DNA of 5,645 bases, from assembly GCA_016839545.1 (NCBI GenBank), contig JAEOUB010000596.1, positions 1 to 5,645 on the forward strand, read 5' to 3'. The notes beneath the pieces are model-generated. The model had not been told where the DNA came from and did no database searches. It saw nothing but the letters and a program-made list of their open reading frames with translations. A program made the position numbers and the translations under genes. This document shows positions 1-5,645 of this stretch, in pieces (the first letter of the stretch is position 1; the number at the start of each line of letters is the position of its first letter). This DNA is from Candidatus Kariarchaeota archaeon (lineage in GTDB: Archaea > Asgardarchaeota > Heimdallarchaeia > Heimdallarchaeales > Kariarchaeaceae).

Positions 1-369
1 CAGTCCCGGGGTATGTGATAGCACATGCCTGGGTGTGATATGGTCGGCATACGGAAGGTGATCATAATGTGGCACTCGTGTCTGTTGCATGATTGGTGTA
101 TCTAGATTGAGTATCTCTTCCTCCACCAGCCTAAGACAGACAAAGGCAAAAAGAGGCTTTGTGAGAGAGGCACCATAGCAGTAGGTATCATCGTTGAGTA
201 CACTCTCGCCTTTGCTAACACCCAGCTGGTAGGTAGCAAACTGATCTCCATTTCTAACTGCCAGTGACACTCCAGGCACATTGGTGTCCTCAAGCAGTAG
301 TGTCACCTTCTGAGAGAACTCCTCTTCACTAATTGAGCTAAACAGGGAACCCAGCACAGCCTCATTCAA
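1..369 (-). CDS. Beta-lactamase-family serine hydrolase (class C/PBP-like), N-terminal part, cut by window edge
   Basis: The frame stays open from a TAA at 378-380 to the left edge and gives 123 residues of a serine hydrolase of the beta-lactamase/penicillin-binding-protein fold (Pfam Beta-lactamase, COG1680). Visible motifs: VPGVSLAV at residues 31-38 (first strand), the SxxK motif SLTK at 68-71 (nucleophile S68, general base K71), the helix that follows, LNLDTPI at 87-93, and ITPRHVLSHTPGL at 111-123, a family hallmark. The YxN and KTG-like motifs would lie beyond the edge. No ATG is available upstream of the conserved part: the start must be TTG 369 or GTG 357. I chose TTG because a TATA-like TTTATC lies about 30 nt upstream. 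No signal peptide is visible, so a cytosolic enzyme is inferred. Archaeal members may be esterases, D-aminopeptidases or unknown hydrolases; true antibiotic resistance is not implied. Family assignment is strong, substrate unknown. Confidence 0.88.
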   Translation of the reverse strand, partial: MNEAVLGSLFSSISEEEFSQKVTLLLEDTNVPGVSLAVRNGDQFATYQLGVSKGESVLNDDTYCYGASLTKPLFAFVCLRLVEEEILNLDTPIMQQTRVPHYDHLPYADHITPRHVLSHTPGL

Positions 370-395
370 CTTTGGGTATTAATGACTGTTATCCC

Positions 396-403
396 AGATA
401 AAC
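396..403 (-). promoter_or_regulatory. Possible TATA box of the serine hydrolase gene
   Basis: On the minus strand this reads GTTTATCT, an imperfect archaeal TATA element. It lies about 30 nt before the proposed TTG start, so transcription would begin a few bases before that codon. No ribosome binding site precedes the TTG, which would fit a leaderless or nearly leaderless mRNA. The match is weak. Confidence 0.3.
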
Positions 404-456
404 ATACGATTAACTCAAACCTGAACATTCTTGAAATGATGGAAATTATATGATAC

Positions 457-1203
457 ATGGAGGCTTGGGCACTTGTTACCGGTGCATCCTCAGGTTTGGG
501 GAGAGAGTATGCCAGACAGCTGGCAGCCGAGGGCTATCATCTGATAATCACTGCAAGAAGAGAGGAGTTGCTGAACGAGCTGGCAGACGAGATCCGATCC
601 AATCACTCACTAGAGGTGCAGGTGGTTCCCGGAGATTTGACCCTGCCTGCCTTTCGTACTGAGCTTGCAAGCCTGATCGCTCAACAGAAGGGATTTGCCT
701 ACCTTGTCAATAATGCCGGGCTTGGTATTCCGCGTCAATTTCTAGAAGTAGAGGCAAAAGACCACCTTGTCATGACTGCTCTGCATGTTGAAGCAGTCAT
801 TGAATTGTCACATGCAGCAATGAAAGTATTTTCTCACAACAATAGAGGTACAATAATCACAGTATCCTCGGTTGCAGCATTCACGAGTACTGGGATCTAC
901 ACGGGTACCAAATTCTTTCAGGTAGCATTTACTCGAAGACTAGCACGATACATCCGTAAAGAGGGGTGGGAGATCTCGGTTCAGGCAGTCTGTCCTGGAT
1001 TTACGAAGACGGAGTTCCATTTTGCACAATATTACAGAGGCAAAGAAGGGAGAGAAATGGCACCATCATGGCTCTGGCTTGAAGCGAGTGAAGTCGTCGG
1101 TGTGTCAATTGCTGCTGCCAAGAAGAAAAGAGTGGTTGTTATACCATCGATCAAGTACAAGATCTTTGTATTTCTGGCTCGTGTCGGTATTATACGGAGA
1201 TGA
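457..1203 (+). CDS. Short-chain dehydrogenase/reductase (SDR, COG0300 type), probably NADP(H)-dependent
   Basis: A 248-residue classical SDR with a Rossmann fold. Visible motifs: cofactor loop TGASSGLG at residues 8-15; basic ARR at 33-35 after the second strand, which in this family favours NADP(H); D60; NNAG at 85-88; SS at 137-138; catalytic YTGTK at 148-152; and PGFTKTEF after the next strand, typical of COG0300. The C-terminal KKKRVVVIP and basic hydrophobic tail also fit that group. The start is fixed because TGA at 451-453 is in frame just before ATG 457, which sits only seven residues before the glycine motif. Two oddities: the residue aligned with the tetrad Asn is H110, and the Ser-to-Tyr loop is about three residues short (see findings). 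It likely reduces a carbonyl or oxidises an alcohol in the cytoplasm; the substrate cannot be told. The next gene follows after 4 nt, suggesting co-transcription. Confidence 0.93.
   Translation: MEAWALVTGASSGLGREYARQLAAEGYHLIITARREELLNELADEIRSNHSLEVQVVPGDLTLPAFRTELASLIAQQKGFAYLVNNAGLGIPRQFLEVEAKDHLVMTALHVEAVIELSHAAMKVFSHNNRGTIITVSSVAAFTSTGIYTGTKFFQVAFTRRLARYIRKEGWEISVQAVCPGFTKTEFHFAQYYRGKEGREMAPSWLWLEASEVVGVSIAAAKKKRVVVIPSIKYKIFVFLARVGIIRR
1196..1199 (+). promoter_or_regulatory. Ribosome binding site deciding the GTG 1208 start
   Basis: GGAG inside the last codons of the SDR gene lies 8 nt before GTG 1208, the same spacing as the GGAG before the Cdc48 gene. A second GAGG at 1202-1205 is too close to serve that start. 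This supports translation of the downstream gene from GTG rather than from the upstream in-frame ATG at 1022. Confidence 0.55.
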
Positions 1204-1207
1204 GGTT

Positions 1208-1879
1208 GTGGAGTTTTCCGAATTATTGACAATCCATGCTCATCGATTCATACAGGCTCTTGACCTTCCACTTATTGAGTATCCAGAAACAGGAGTTGAT
1301 ATCGATGGTCTGTATATCAAACTGGAACAATCAGGGGTTGGTGATGATATACTCGAAAATGCAGATCCCTTCATTATCGATGTCATTAGGCAGCGTGGTT
1401 TCCTGAATACAGGGAATTTCAGTGAGACAATCGCTCTGCAGGTTAAATGGCAGAATAAAATCGATAAATTCCTGCCTGATACCTTGCAGAATCTCTATCT
1501 TGGACAGTTCTTTCTCAACCAAGGGTACTGCTATACGGCAATGTCAGAATTTGAGGTTGCTGCCAACCAGGCAGCCAAAGCCAGAAAATATTTTGAGGCA
1601 ATTGAATACCTGTGGGGTGTTTTCGAGATAAATTACCTGATGGCTGAAGCATTTACGAAGCTGGGTGCTCGTGGTGATGCTCGATATCATCTGCGTGAGA
1701 TCCTTCGTCTCAGTAACTACCAACCTCTGATCCATCATGTCGGAGTGCTCCTGGTGGAGTCATACGTCAAGTCTCAGATAATGGAAAAGGCTCAAGTCAC
1801 TTCAGATGATGTTTTGACTAAATTAGATGATGAGTGGAAAATATCTTTCAGTAAAAGTGTTGACAAATTTGGACTGTAA
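1208..1879 (+). CDS. Unknown protein with TPR-like alpha-helical repeats
   Basis: A 223-residue protein that I do not recognise as a named family. Residues 1-90 are mixed, with several acidic stretches (IEYPETGVDIDG near 23-34). Residues 92-170 look like two TPR-like helix pairs: LYLGQFFLNQGYCYTAMSEF followed by a basic Ala-rich helix, then AEAFTKLGARGDARYHLREI at 146-165, with the small/aromatic residue spacing typical of tetratricopeptide repeats. There is no signal peptide, membrane segment or catalytic motif. The frame is open back to ATG 1022, but its first 62 codons would lie inside the SDR gene and read as low-complexity basic residues; GTG 1208 with GGAG 8 nt upstream is preferred. 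It lies 4 nt after the SDR stop, so the two are probably co-transcribed, and it may act as a protein-interaction partner (inference). Its stop is 2 nt from the convergent Cdc48 stop. Confidence 0.78.
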   Translation: MEFSELLTIHAHRFIQALDLPLIEYPETGVDIDGLYIKLEQSGVGDDILENADPFIIDVIRQRGFLNTGNFSETIALQVKWQNKIDKFLPDTLQNLYLGQFFLNQGYCYTAMSEFEVAANQAAKARKYFEAIEYLWGVFEINYLMAEAFTKLGARGDARYHLREILRLSNYQPLIHHVGVLLVESYVKSQIMEKAQVTSDDVLTKLDDEWKISFSKSVDKFGL

Positions 1880-1881
1880 TA

Positions 1882-4086
1882 TCAGGTAAAGTCTGATGAG
1901 TTGATCTGTGCCTGTTTTACATTGTCTCTTTTGATGTTGGCCTCGATCTTCTCGTAGTACTCAACAGCAGCTGCAGTCATAGTGGCATGGACCACTTCTC
2001 GAGCCTCAACAAAGTGACGATGTGCGACTTTCTCGATATCGATATCCTCACGCAATGCAATCAAACCTGCCTCTCGACAGAGTGCCTGAATATCAGATCC
2101 AACAAATCCATCAAGATTTCTTGATAGCTCTTCTAGGTTGACATCATCTTCCAATGGCATCTTCTCAGTGTAAAGGTCAAGGATCTCGCGACGCCCTTCA
2201 AGACCTGGTGGTTTTACATACACAAGGCGATCAAATCGGCCGGGTCGAAGCAGAGCAGGATCAATAATATCTGGTCTGTTGGTAGATGCAAGGATCACCA
2301 CATTGTTGAGGGATTCCAACCCATCTATCTCAGTGAGCAGCTGAGAGATCATTCTCTCAGTGACACTTGAGTCACCATTCATACCCCTTCTTGAGGCAAT
2401 GGAGTCAATCTCATCAAAGAAGATGACGGAGGGAGATGCAAGTCGTGCTTTTCTGAAGATCTCACGCACACCTTTCTCAGACTCTCCCACCCATTTGGAG
2501 AGGAGCTCAGGTCCTTTGATAGATATGAAATTCGCCTCGGATTCATTGGCCACAGCTTTTGCCAGCATGGTCTTACCCGTTCCTGGTGGTCCATAGAGGA
2601 GAACTCCAGCAGGAGGGGTGATACCCATTCTTTCAAATGCTTCAGGCTCTTTTATTGGCCATTCCACTGTCTCTTTGAGTTCTTGGATGATCTCATCAAG
2701 ACCACCGATGTCGTCATAGGAGATGTTAGGGATCTCAACCATAACCTCTCGCATTGCAGAGGGTTGAACCTCCTTTGATGCCTCGTTGAAGTCGCCCGTG
2801 GTTACTTCCATGGCATCCAGTATTTCAGGAGGAATTGACTCCTGTTCAAGATCTATCTCTGGTAGGAATCGACGAAGTGTATGCATAGCAGCCTCACGAG
2901 TCAGTGCCTGTAGGTCTGCTCCGACAAATCCATGCGTTATTCTTGCATAATTATCAATATTAACATCTTCAGCAAGTGGCATTCCACGTGTGTGGATAAG
3001 GAGGATCTGTTTCCTGCCCTCAAATGATGGTACGCCAATCTCAATCTCACGATCGAATCGACCAGGACGACGGAGTGCCGGATCCACACCACCAATTCTA
3101 TTGGTGGCACCGATGACGATAACCTGTCCTCGACCTGCCATTCCATCCATCAGAGATAGTAGTTGGGCGACAACACGTCGTTCTACCTCACCACTGGTAC
3201 TCTCACGGCTAGGTGCGATTGCGTCGATCTCGTCAAGGAAAATAATAGTAGGCGCTTGTTCCTCAGCTTTTCTGAAAATGTTTCTCAGTTTCTTCTCAGA
3301 CTCACCGTAGTACTTGGACATGATCTCAGGTCCGTTGATGGTGATGAAATTGGCATCTGACTCGTTTGCCACAGCTCGTGCGATCAGAGTCTTACCCACA
3401 CCAGGTGGTCCATGAATGAGAACACCCTTTGGTGGATCAATTCCCAGTTTCTCGAAGAGGATGGGGTGCTTCAGAGGAAGTTCTACCATCTCCCTGATCT
3501 TCTGTATGACATCTCCCAGTCCTCCAATATCCTCGTAACTTATCTGGACACCTGAAGAGGACATGACATCTGATGCAGGCTTGTCCGATATCTCTATCTT
3601 TGTATCATCGCTGATGAGTATAATTCCTTCAGGATCACTCTCGATGACAACGAAGGGATTAGCACGACCCAGAACTGGGATCATGACAGTGTCTTTCATT
3701 GTCAGGGGGTATCCTTTCAATTTCCTCTTGACAAATCGAACAAATCCAAAATCAGTGGAGAAATTTATCTCGCCAGGTGCAAACACGACCTTAGTGGCCT
3801 GTTTGACCTCTGCCTTTCGGATGGTAATTTTCTCAGAGAGGCTTACTCCGGCATTTTTTCTAATCACACCATCCATCCTGATGATCTGTTTGGACAGGTC
3901 TTCTGGATAGGCAGGCCATGCAACTGCTGCAGTGGTCTTCTTGCCGACAAGCTCGACAATTTCTCCAGTAGAGATACCGATAGCGTTCATTGCTTCATTG
4001 TTTAATCTTATTTTTCCCCTGATGACATCGCGGTTTTTAGCCTCCGCGACGGTGAGTTCGATCGAGGGGAGGTCATCTTTGGCCAT
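1882..4086 (-). CDS. cdc48: Cdc48/VAT-type AAA+ ATPase (p97/VCP homologue)
   Basis: A 734-residue hexameric unfoldase that extracts and threads proteins using ATP in the cytosol. Domain order: N-domain (double-psi barrel plus beta-clam) at about 5-170; D1 with Walker A GPPGVGKT 226-233, Walker B IIFLDEID 281-288, sensor N329 and arginine fingers R343/R346; D2 with GPPGTGKT 499-506, VIFFDEID 554-561, sensor N603 and R617/R620. Pore loops are aromatic in both rings: KYYGESE at 258-264 and KWVGESE at 531-537. The D1 tyrosines resemble archaeal VAT rather than eukaryotic p97. Both ATPase sites look intact. Length fits archaeal Cdc48. The tail ends in SSDFT and lacks the HbYX motif that docks ATPases on the 20S proteasome. 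ATG 4086 has GGAG 8 nt upstream. Transcribed alone, convergent with the helical-protein gene and divergent from the thioredoxin-fold gene. Confidence 0.97.
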   Translation of the reverse strand: MAKDDLPSIELTVAEAKNRDVIRGKIRLNNEAMNAIGISTGEIVELVGKKTTAAVAWPAYPEDLSKQIIRMDGVIRKNAGVSLSEKITIRKAEVKQATKVVFAPGEINFSTDFGFVRFVKRKLKGYPLTMKDTVMIPVLGRANPFVVIESDPEGIILISDDTKIEISDKPASDVMSSSGVQISYEDIGGLGDVIQKIREMVELPLKHPILFEKLGIDPPKGVLIHGPPGVGKTLIARAVANESDANFITINGPEIMSKYYGESEKKLRNIFRKAEEQAPTIIFLDEIDAIAPSRESTSGEVERRVVAQLLSLMDGMAGRGQVIVIGATNRIGGVDPALRRPGRFDREIEIGVPSFEGRKQILLIHTRGMPLAEDVNIDNYARITHGFVGADLQALTREAAMHTLRRFLPEIDLEQESIPPEILDAMEVTTGDFNEASKEVQPSAMREVMVEIPNISYDDIGGLDEIIQELKETVEWPIKEPEAFERMGITPPAGVLLYGPPGTGKTMLAKAVANESEANFISIKGPELLSKWVGESEKGVREIFRKARLASPSVIFFDEIDSIASRRGMNGDSSVTERMISQLLTEIDGLESLNNVVILASTNRPDIIDPALLRPGRFDRLVYVKPPGLEGRREILDLYTEKMPLEDDVNLEELSRNLDGFVGSDIQALCREAGLIALREDIDIEKVAHRHFVEAREVVHATMTAAAVEYYEKIEANIKRDNVKQAQINSSDFT

Positions 4087-4094
4087 AATTCATT

Positions 4095-4098
4095 CTCC
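4095..4098 (-). promoter_or_regulatory. Ribosome binding site of the Cdc48 gene
   Basis: The minus strand reads AGGAGA around here, with GGAG ending 8 nt before ATG 4086. This is a good Shine-Dalgarno match and supports that start over the out-of-frame ATG within the same leader. Confidence 0.65.
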
Positions 4099-4144
4099 TA
4101 AGACAAACGTCGAGTCTTACTCCGTATCTACTATAATACACGAC

Positions 4145-4153
4145 TATTTAATA
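4145..4153 (-). promoter_or_regulatory. Probable TATA box of the Cdc48 gene
   Basis: The minus strand reads TATTAAATA, preceded by an A-rich stretch that could act as a BRE. It lies about 60 nt before the ATG, so initiation about 25 nt downstream would leave a leader of roughly 35 nt holding the ribosome binding site. A second candidate, TATTATA at 4132-4138, would give a shorter leader. Confidence 0.45.
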
Positions 4154-4294
4154 CATTTTACATGGAGGATAAAAATAAGGCAAGGACTGTTCATAATTAA
4201 AAATACTGCAAAATTTAATGTTGGTCATTATATATGATTGATGTAAAAATATCTCGATTTCTTTGAATTTGACTTACTCAAGATGAGCAGTGGG

Positions 4295-4308
4295 AAAATT
4301 GCAATTTT
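4295..4308. promoter_or_regulatory. Perfect 14-bp palindrome, possible operator
   Basis: AAAATTGCAATTTT is its own reverse complement. Flanking GGG on the left and TCC on the right extend it imperfectly with one bulged base. Such sites often bind dimeric winged-helix regulators in archaea. It lies about 125 nt before the thioredoxin-fold start and over 200 nt from the Cdc48 start, so which gene it would serve is unclear. AT-rich DNA can produce such palindromes by chance. Confidence 0.35.
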
Positions 4309-4400
4309 GTCCTTCCCTTTTTGTCAAATATATCCAATGTTGATCTGCGGTACTCTGATTTTTGCCACTACCAAAAGAATAGGTTAGAACTTAGCATAGT

Positions 4401-4407
4401 TTTATAT
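4401..4407 (+). promoter_or_regulatory. TATA box of the thioredoxin-fold gene, leaderless spacing
   Basis: TTTATAT is a strong archaeal TATA match. Its centre is 27 nt before GTG 4431, the distance at which archaeal RNA polymerase normally starts. The mRNA would therefore begin at or next to the start codon, in keeping with the lack of any ribosome binding site there. Confidence 0.6.
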
Positions 4408-4430
4408 GAAAACAAAGAGTTCTAGATACA

Positions 4431-5036
4431 GTGTTTTCGGAAGATTTTATCCGATCGAAAGGCAAGACTGCTGAAGAGTATATTTCAAGTGTTGCAGATA
4501 GGTATCGTGAGAGATGGACACGTAAAATTGAGCAGGTTGAACTCACTGAAGAGCAGCAATCATTCCTTACTGCTGATTATTTTCCAATTAAGATCGTTGC
4601 AATCTCTGCAGATTGGTGCCCCGATTGTCAGAACGCAATCCCGATCCTGATGAAGTTTGCCGAGATCTCCTCGTATATTGACTTGGTTCTGGTCGATCGT
4701 GATTCCAATAAGGAGGCACTCAACAAAGAGGGTTTCCTGACCAATGGGGGAATGAGGATTCCATTAGTTATTTACACTAATACTGAGTGGCAAAAACTGG
4801 GAATGTGGGCAGAAAGGTCTGCTTTGACCTACCAGCTTGTCCATGAGGCCAAGAAACAGGCAGTCGAGGTGGGGACTGACGACTACGGTCAATTTGTCCG
4901 AGAACGGTTTAGAACCCATTCAAAGGCTCTCTTTCTGGCCAATCGTGACGAGCTTTACAATGAACTGCGTAAATCAGTTCTAATCTATGCCTCTGCGGCA
5001 AAACTTGAGAATTTTAATCAGACTGTGATGCAATAA
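4431..5036 (+). CDS. Thioredoxin-fold protein with WCPDC active site
   Basis: A 201-residue protein with a thioredoxin fold, probably of the Thioredoxin_9-like group. The active site is SADWCPDC with C63 and C66, after strand IKIVAIS; DLVLVDRDS (84-92) is the next strand, and RIPLVIY (109-115) carries the cis-proline P111 that faces the cysteines. Both cysteines are present, so dithiol-disulfide exchange is expected in the cytosol; there is no signal peptide. About 50 residues before the fold and about 75 after it are charged and helical, making it nearly twice the size of plain thioredoxin. GTG 4431 is the only upstream start: an in-frame TGA lies at 4407-4409, overlapping the TATA box. It stands alone, divergent from Cdc48 and convergent with citrate synthase, 14 nt between stops. 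It could be a reductase or a peroxide-defence protein; the partner is unknown. Confidence 0.9.
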   Translation: MFSEDFIRSKGKTAEEYISSVADRYRERWTRKIEQVELTEEQQSFLTADYFPIKIVAISADWCPDCQNAIPILMKFAEISSYIDLVLVDRDSNKEALNKEGFLTNGGMRIPLVIYTNTEWQKLGMWAERSALTYQLVHEAKKQAVEVGTDDYGQFVRERFRTHSKALFLANRDELYNELRKSVLIYASAAKLENFNQTVMQ

Positions 5037-5050
5037 TTTACACGAGAATT

Positions 5051-5645
5051 CTATCTTAACTCTAACGGTACAAAGTCCCTTGAATTCCTTCCAGTGTAGA
5101 CCTGTCGAGGTCTGTGGATTCTGAACCCAGGATCCTCTCGCATCTCCTTCCACTGGGCTATCCAACCGGGGAGCCGACCTACGGCGAAAAGCACTGTAAA
5201 CATCTCTTTGGGGATGCCGAGTGCCCTGTAAATGATGCCTGAATAGAAATCGACATTTGGATAGAGTCTACGTGACACGAAGTATTGATCCTCAAGAGCG
5301 ACTTTCTCTAATTGCTTTGCAATATCAAGCAGAGGGTCATCAATTCCCATTTCCTCAAGAACTGCGTCTGCGGATTCCTTCAGAATTCTGGCTCTGGGAT
5401 CAAAGTTCTTGTAGACTCGATGACCAAATCCCATCAGTCTGAAATCGTTATCCTTGTCTTTTGCCATCCCAATAACTCGTTCAACGTCACCGTCATATTT
5501 GTTGACTATATCATCTAGCATTTCGATAACTGCCTGATTTGCGCCTCCGTGCAGAGGTCCCCAAAGTGCAGATACTCCTGCTGCTATTGCTGTGTAGATA
5601 GACCCTTGAGAGGAACCGACCATTCGTACGGTAGATGCTGAACAG
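5051..5645 (-). CDS. gltA: Citrate synthase, GltA type, C-terminal part, cut by window edge
   Basis: The 197 visible residues are the C-terminal half of citrate synthase, which condenses acetyl-CoA with oxaloacetate to citrate. The three catalytic residues are present: H32 in WGPLHGGAN, H75 in GFGHRVYKN and D132 in NVDFYSG, equivalent to E. coli H264, H305 and D362; the 57-residue spacing between the last two is the same as in E. coli. The RPRQVYTG motif near the end supplies a substrate-binding Arg, and the protein stops a few residues later, as in GltA. The entry to the fragment, STVRMVGSSQ, is also GltA-like. The frame is open through the right edge; the ATG at 5623 is an internal Met, not the start. 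The resemblance is to the bacterial GltA branch more than to short archaeal enzymes (recalled, not aligned), which could mean transfer. Confidence 0.96.
   Translation of the reverse strand, partial: CSASTVRMVGSSQGSIYTAIAAGVSALWGPLHGGANQAVIEMLDDIVNKYDGDVERVIGMAKDKDNDFRLMGFGHRVYKNFDPRARILKESADAVLEEMGIDDPLLDIAKQLEKVALEDQYFVSRRLYPNVDFYSGIIYRALGIPKEMFTVLFAVGRLPGWIAQWKEMREDPGFRIHRPRQVYTGRNSRDFVPLELR

Larger units (their letters stand above)
4087..4430. other. AT-rich divergent intergenic region between Cdc48 and thioredoxin-fold genes
   Basis: This 344-nt stretch carries the promoter and leader of Cdc48 at its left end, a leaderless-type promoter for the thioredoxin-fold gene at its right end, and a perfect 14-bp palindrome at 4295-4308. 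Another TATA-like run, TTATATAT, is at 4228-4235 without an assigned gene. A 34-codon hydrophobic reading frame at 4283-4387 is treated only as a finding. I see no tRNA, structured RNA or repeat array here. Confidence 0.7.

Noticed and set aside
102..293. Minus-strand 63-codon frame
   Set aside because: It is a shadow of the serine hydrolase, which carries the SLTK and SHTPGL motifs in a different minus-strand frame.
447..452. TTATAT as the TATA box of the SDR gene
   Set aside because: It ends 4 nt before the ATG, far too close for archaeal initiation. No better TATA was found for this gene.
450..662. Reading frame starting at ATG 450
   Set aside because: It overlaps the SDR gene out of frame and shows no family features, while the overlapping SDR motifs are clear.
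1022..1207. Extension of the helical-protein gene upstream to ATG 1022, giving 285 residues
   Set aside because: The extra 62 codons lie fully inside the SDR gene in another frame and read as basic, protein-unlike sequence. GTG 1208 has a well-placed GGAG.
3932..4237. Plus-strand 101-codon frame covering the Cdc48 start and promoter
   Set aside because: Two thirds of its length is antisense to the conserved Cdc48 N-domain, and the rest crosses AT-rich promoter DNA. There is no motif or promoter for it.
5621..5623. ATG 5623 as the start of the citrate synthase gene
   Set aside because: The seven codons before it read CSASTVR, which continues the conserved GltA sequence to the window edge; the Met is internal.

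Overview
The window looks like chromosomal DNA of an archaeon. The main evidence is a Cdc48/VAT-type double AAA+ ATPase with an archaeal N-domain, together with TATA-like boxes at archaeal spacing, one of them placed for a leaderless GTG-started gene. An Asgard-type lineage is possible but is only an impression; nothing in the window proves it. I see no RNA genes, CRISPR arrays, insertion sequences or long repeats. Composition looks even across the window by eye, apart from the AT-rich intergenic stretch.

Layout from left to right: (1) the N-terminal 123 codons of a beta-lactamase-fold serine hydrolase on the minus strand, running off the left edge; (2) a short divergent intergenic region; (3) a plus-strand pair, a short-chain dehydrogenase/reductase (SDR) followed 4 nt later by an unknown, probably TPR-like helical protein; (4) the Cdc48-like ATPase on the minus strand, whose stop codon lies 2 nt from that of the helical protein; (5) a 344-nt AT-rich divergent region with promoters for both flanking genes and a 14-bp perfect palindrome; (6) a plus-strand thioredoxin-fold protein with a WCPDC active site; (7) the C-terminal 197 residues of a GltA-type citrate synthase on the minus strand, running off the right edge.

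Functionally this is mostly housekeeping: protein unfolding (Cdc48), entry into the citric acid cycle (citrate synthase) and thiol redox chemistry (thioredoxin fold). The only likely operon is the SDR plus helical-protein pair. No dedicated multi-gene system is evident. The points most worth checking are the altered active site of the SDR, its unknown partner, the bacterial-looking citrate synthase next to an archaeal Cdc48, and the two very tight convergent gene ends.
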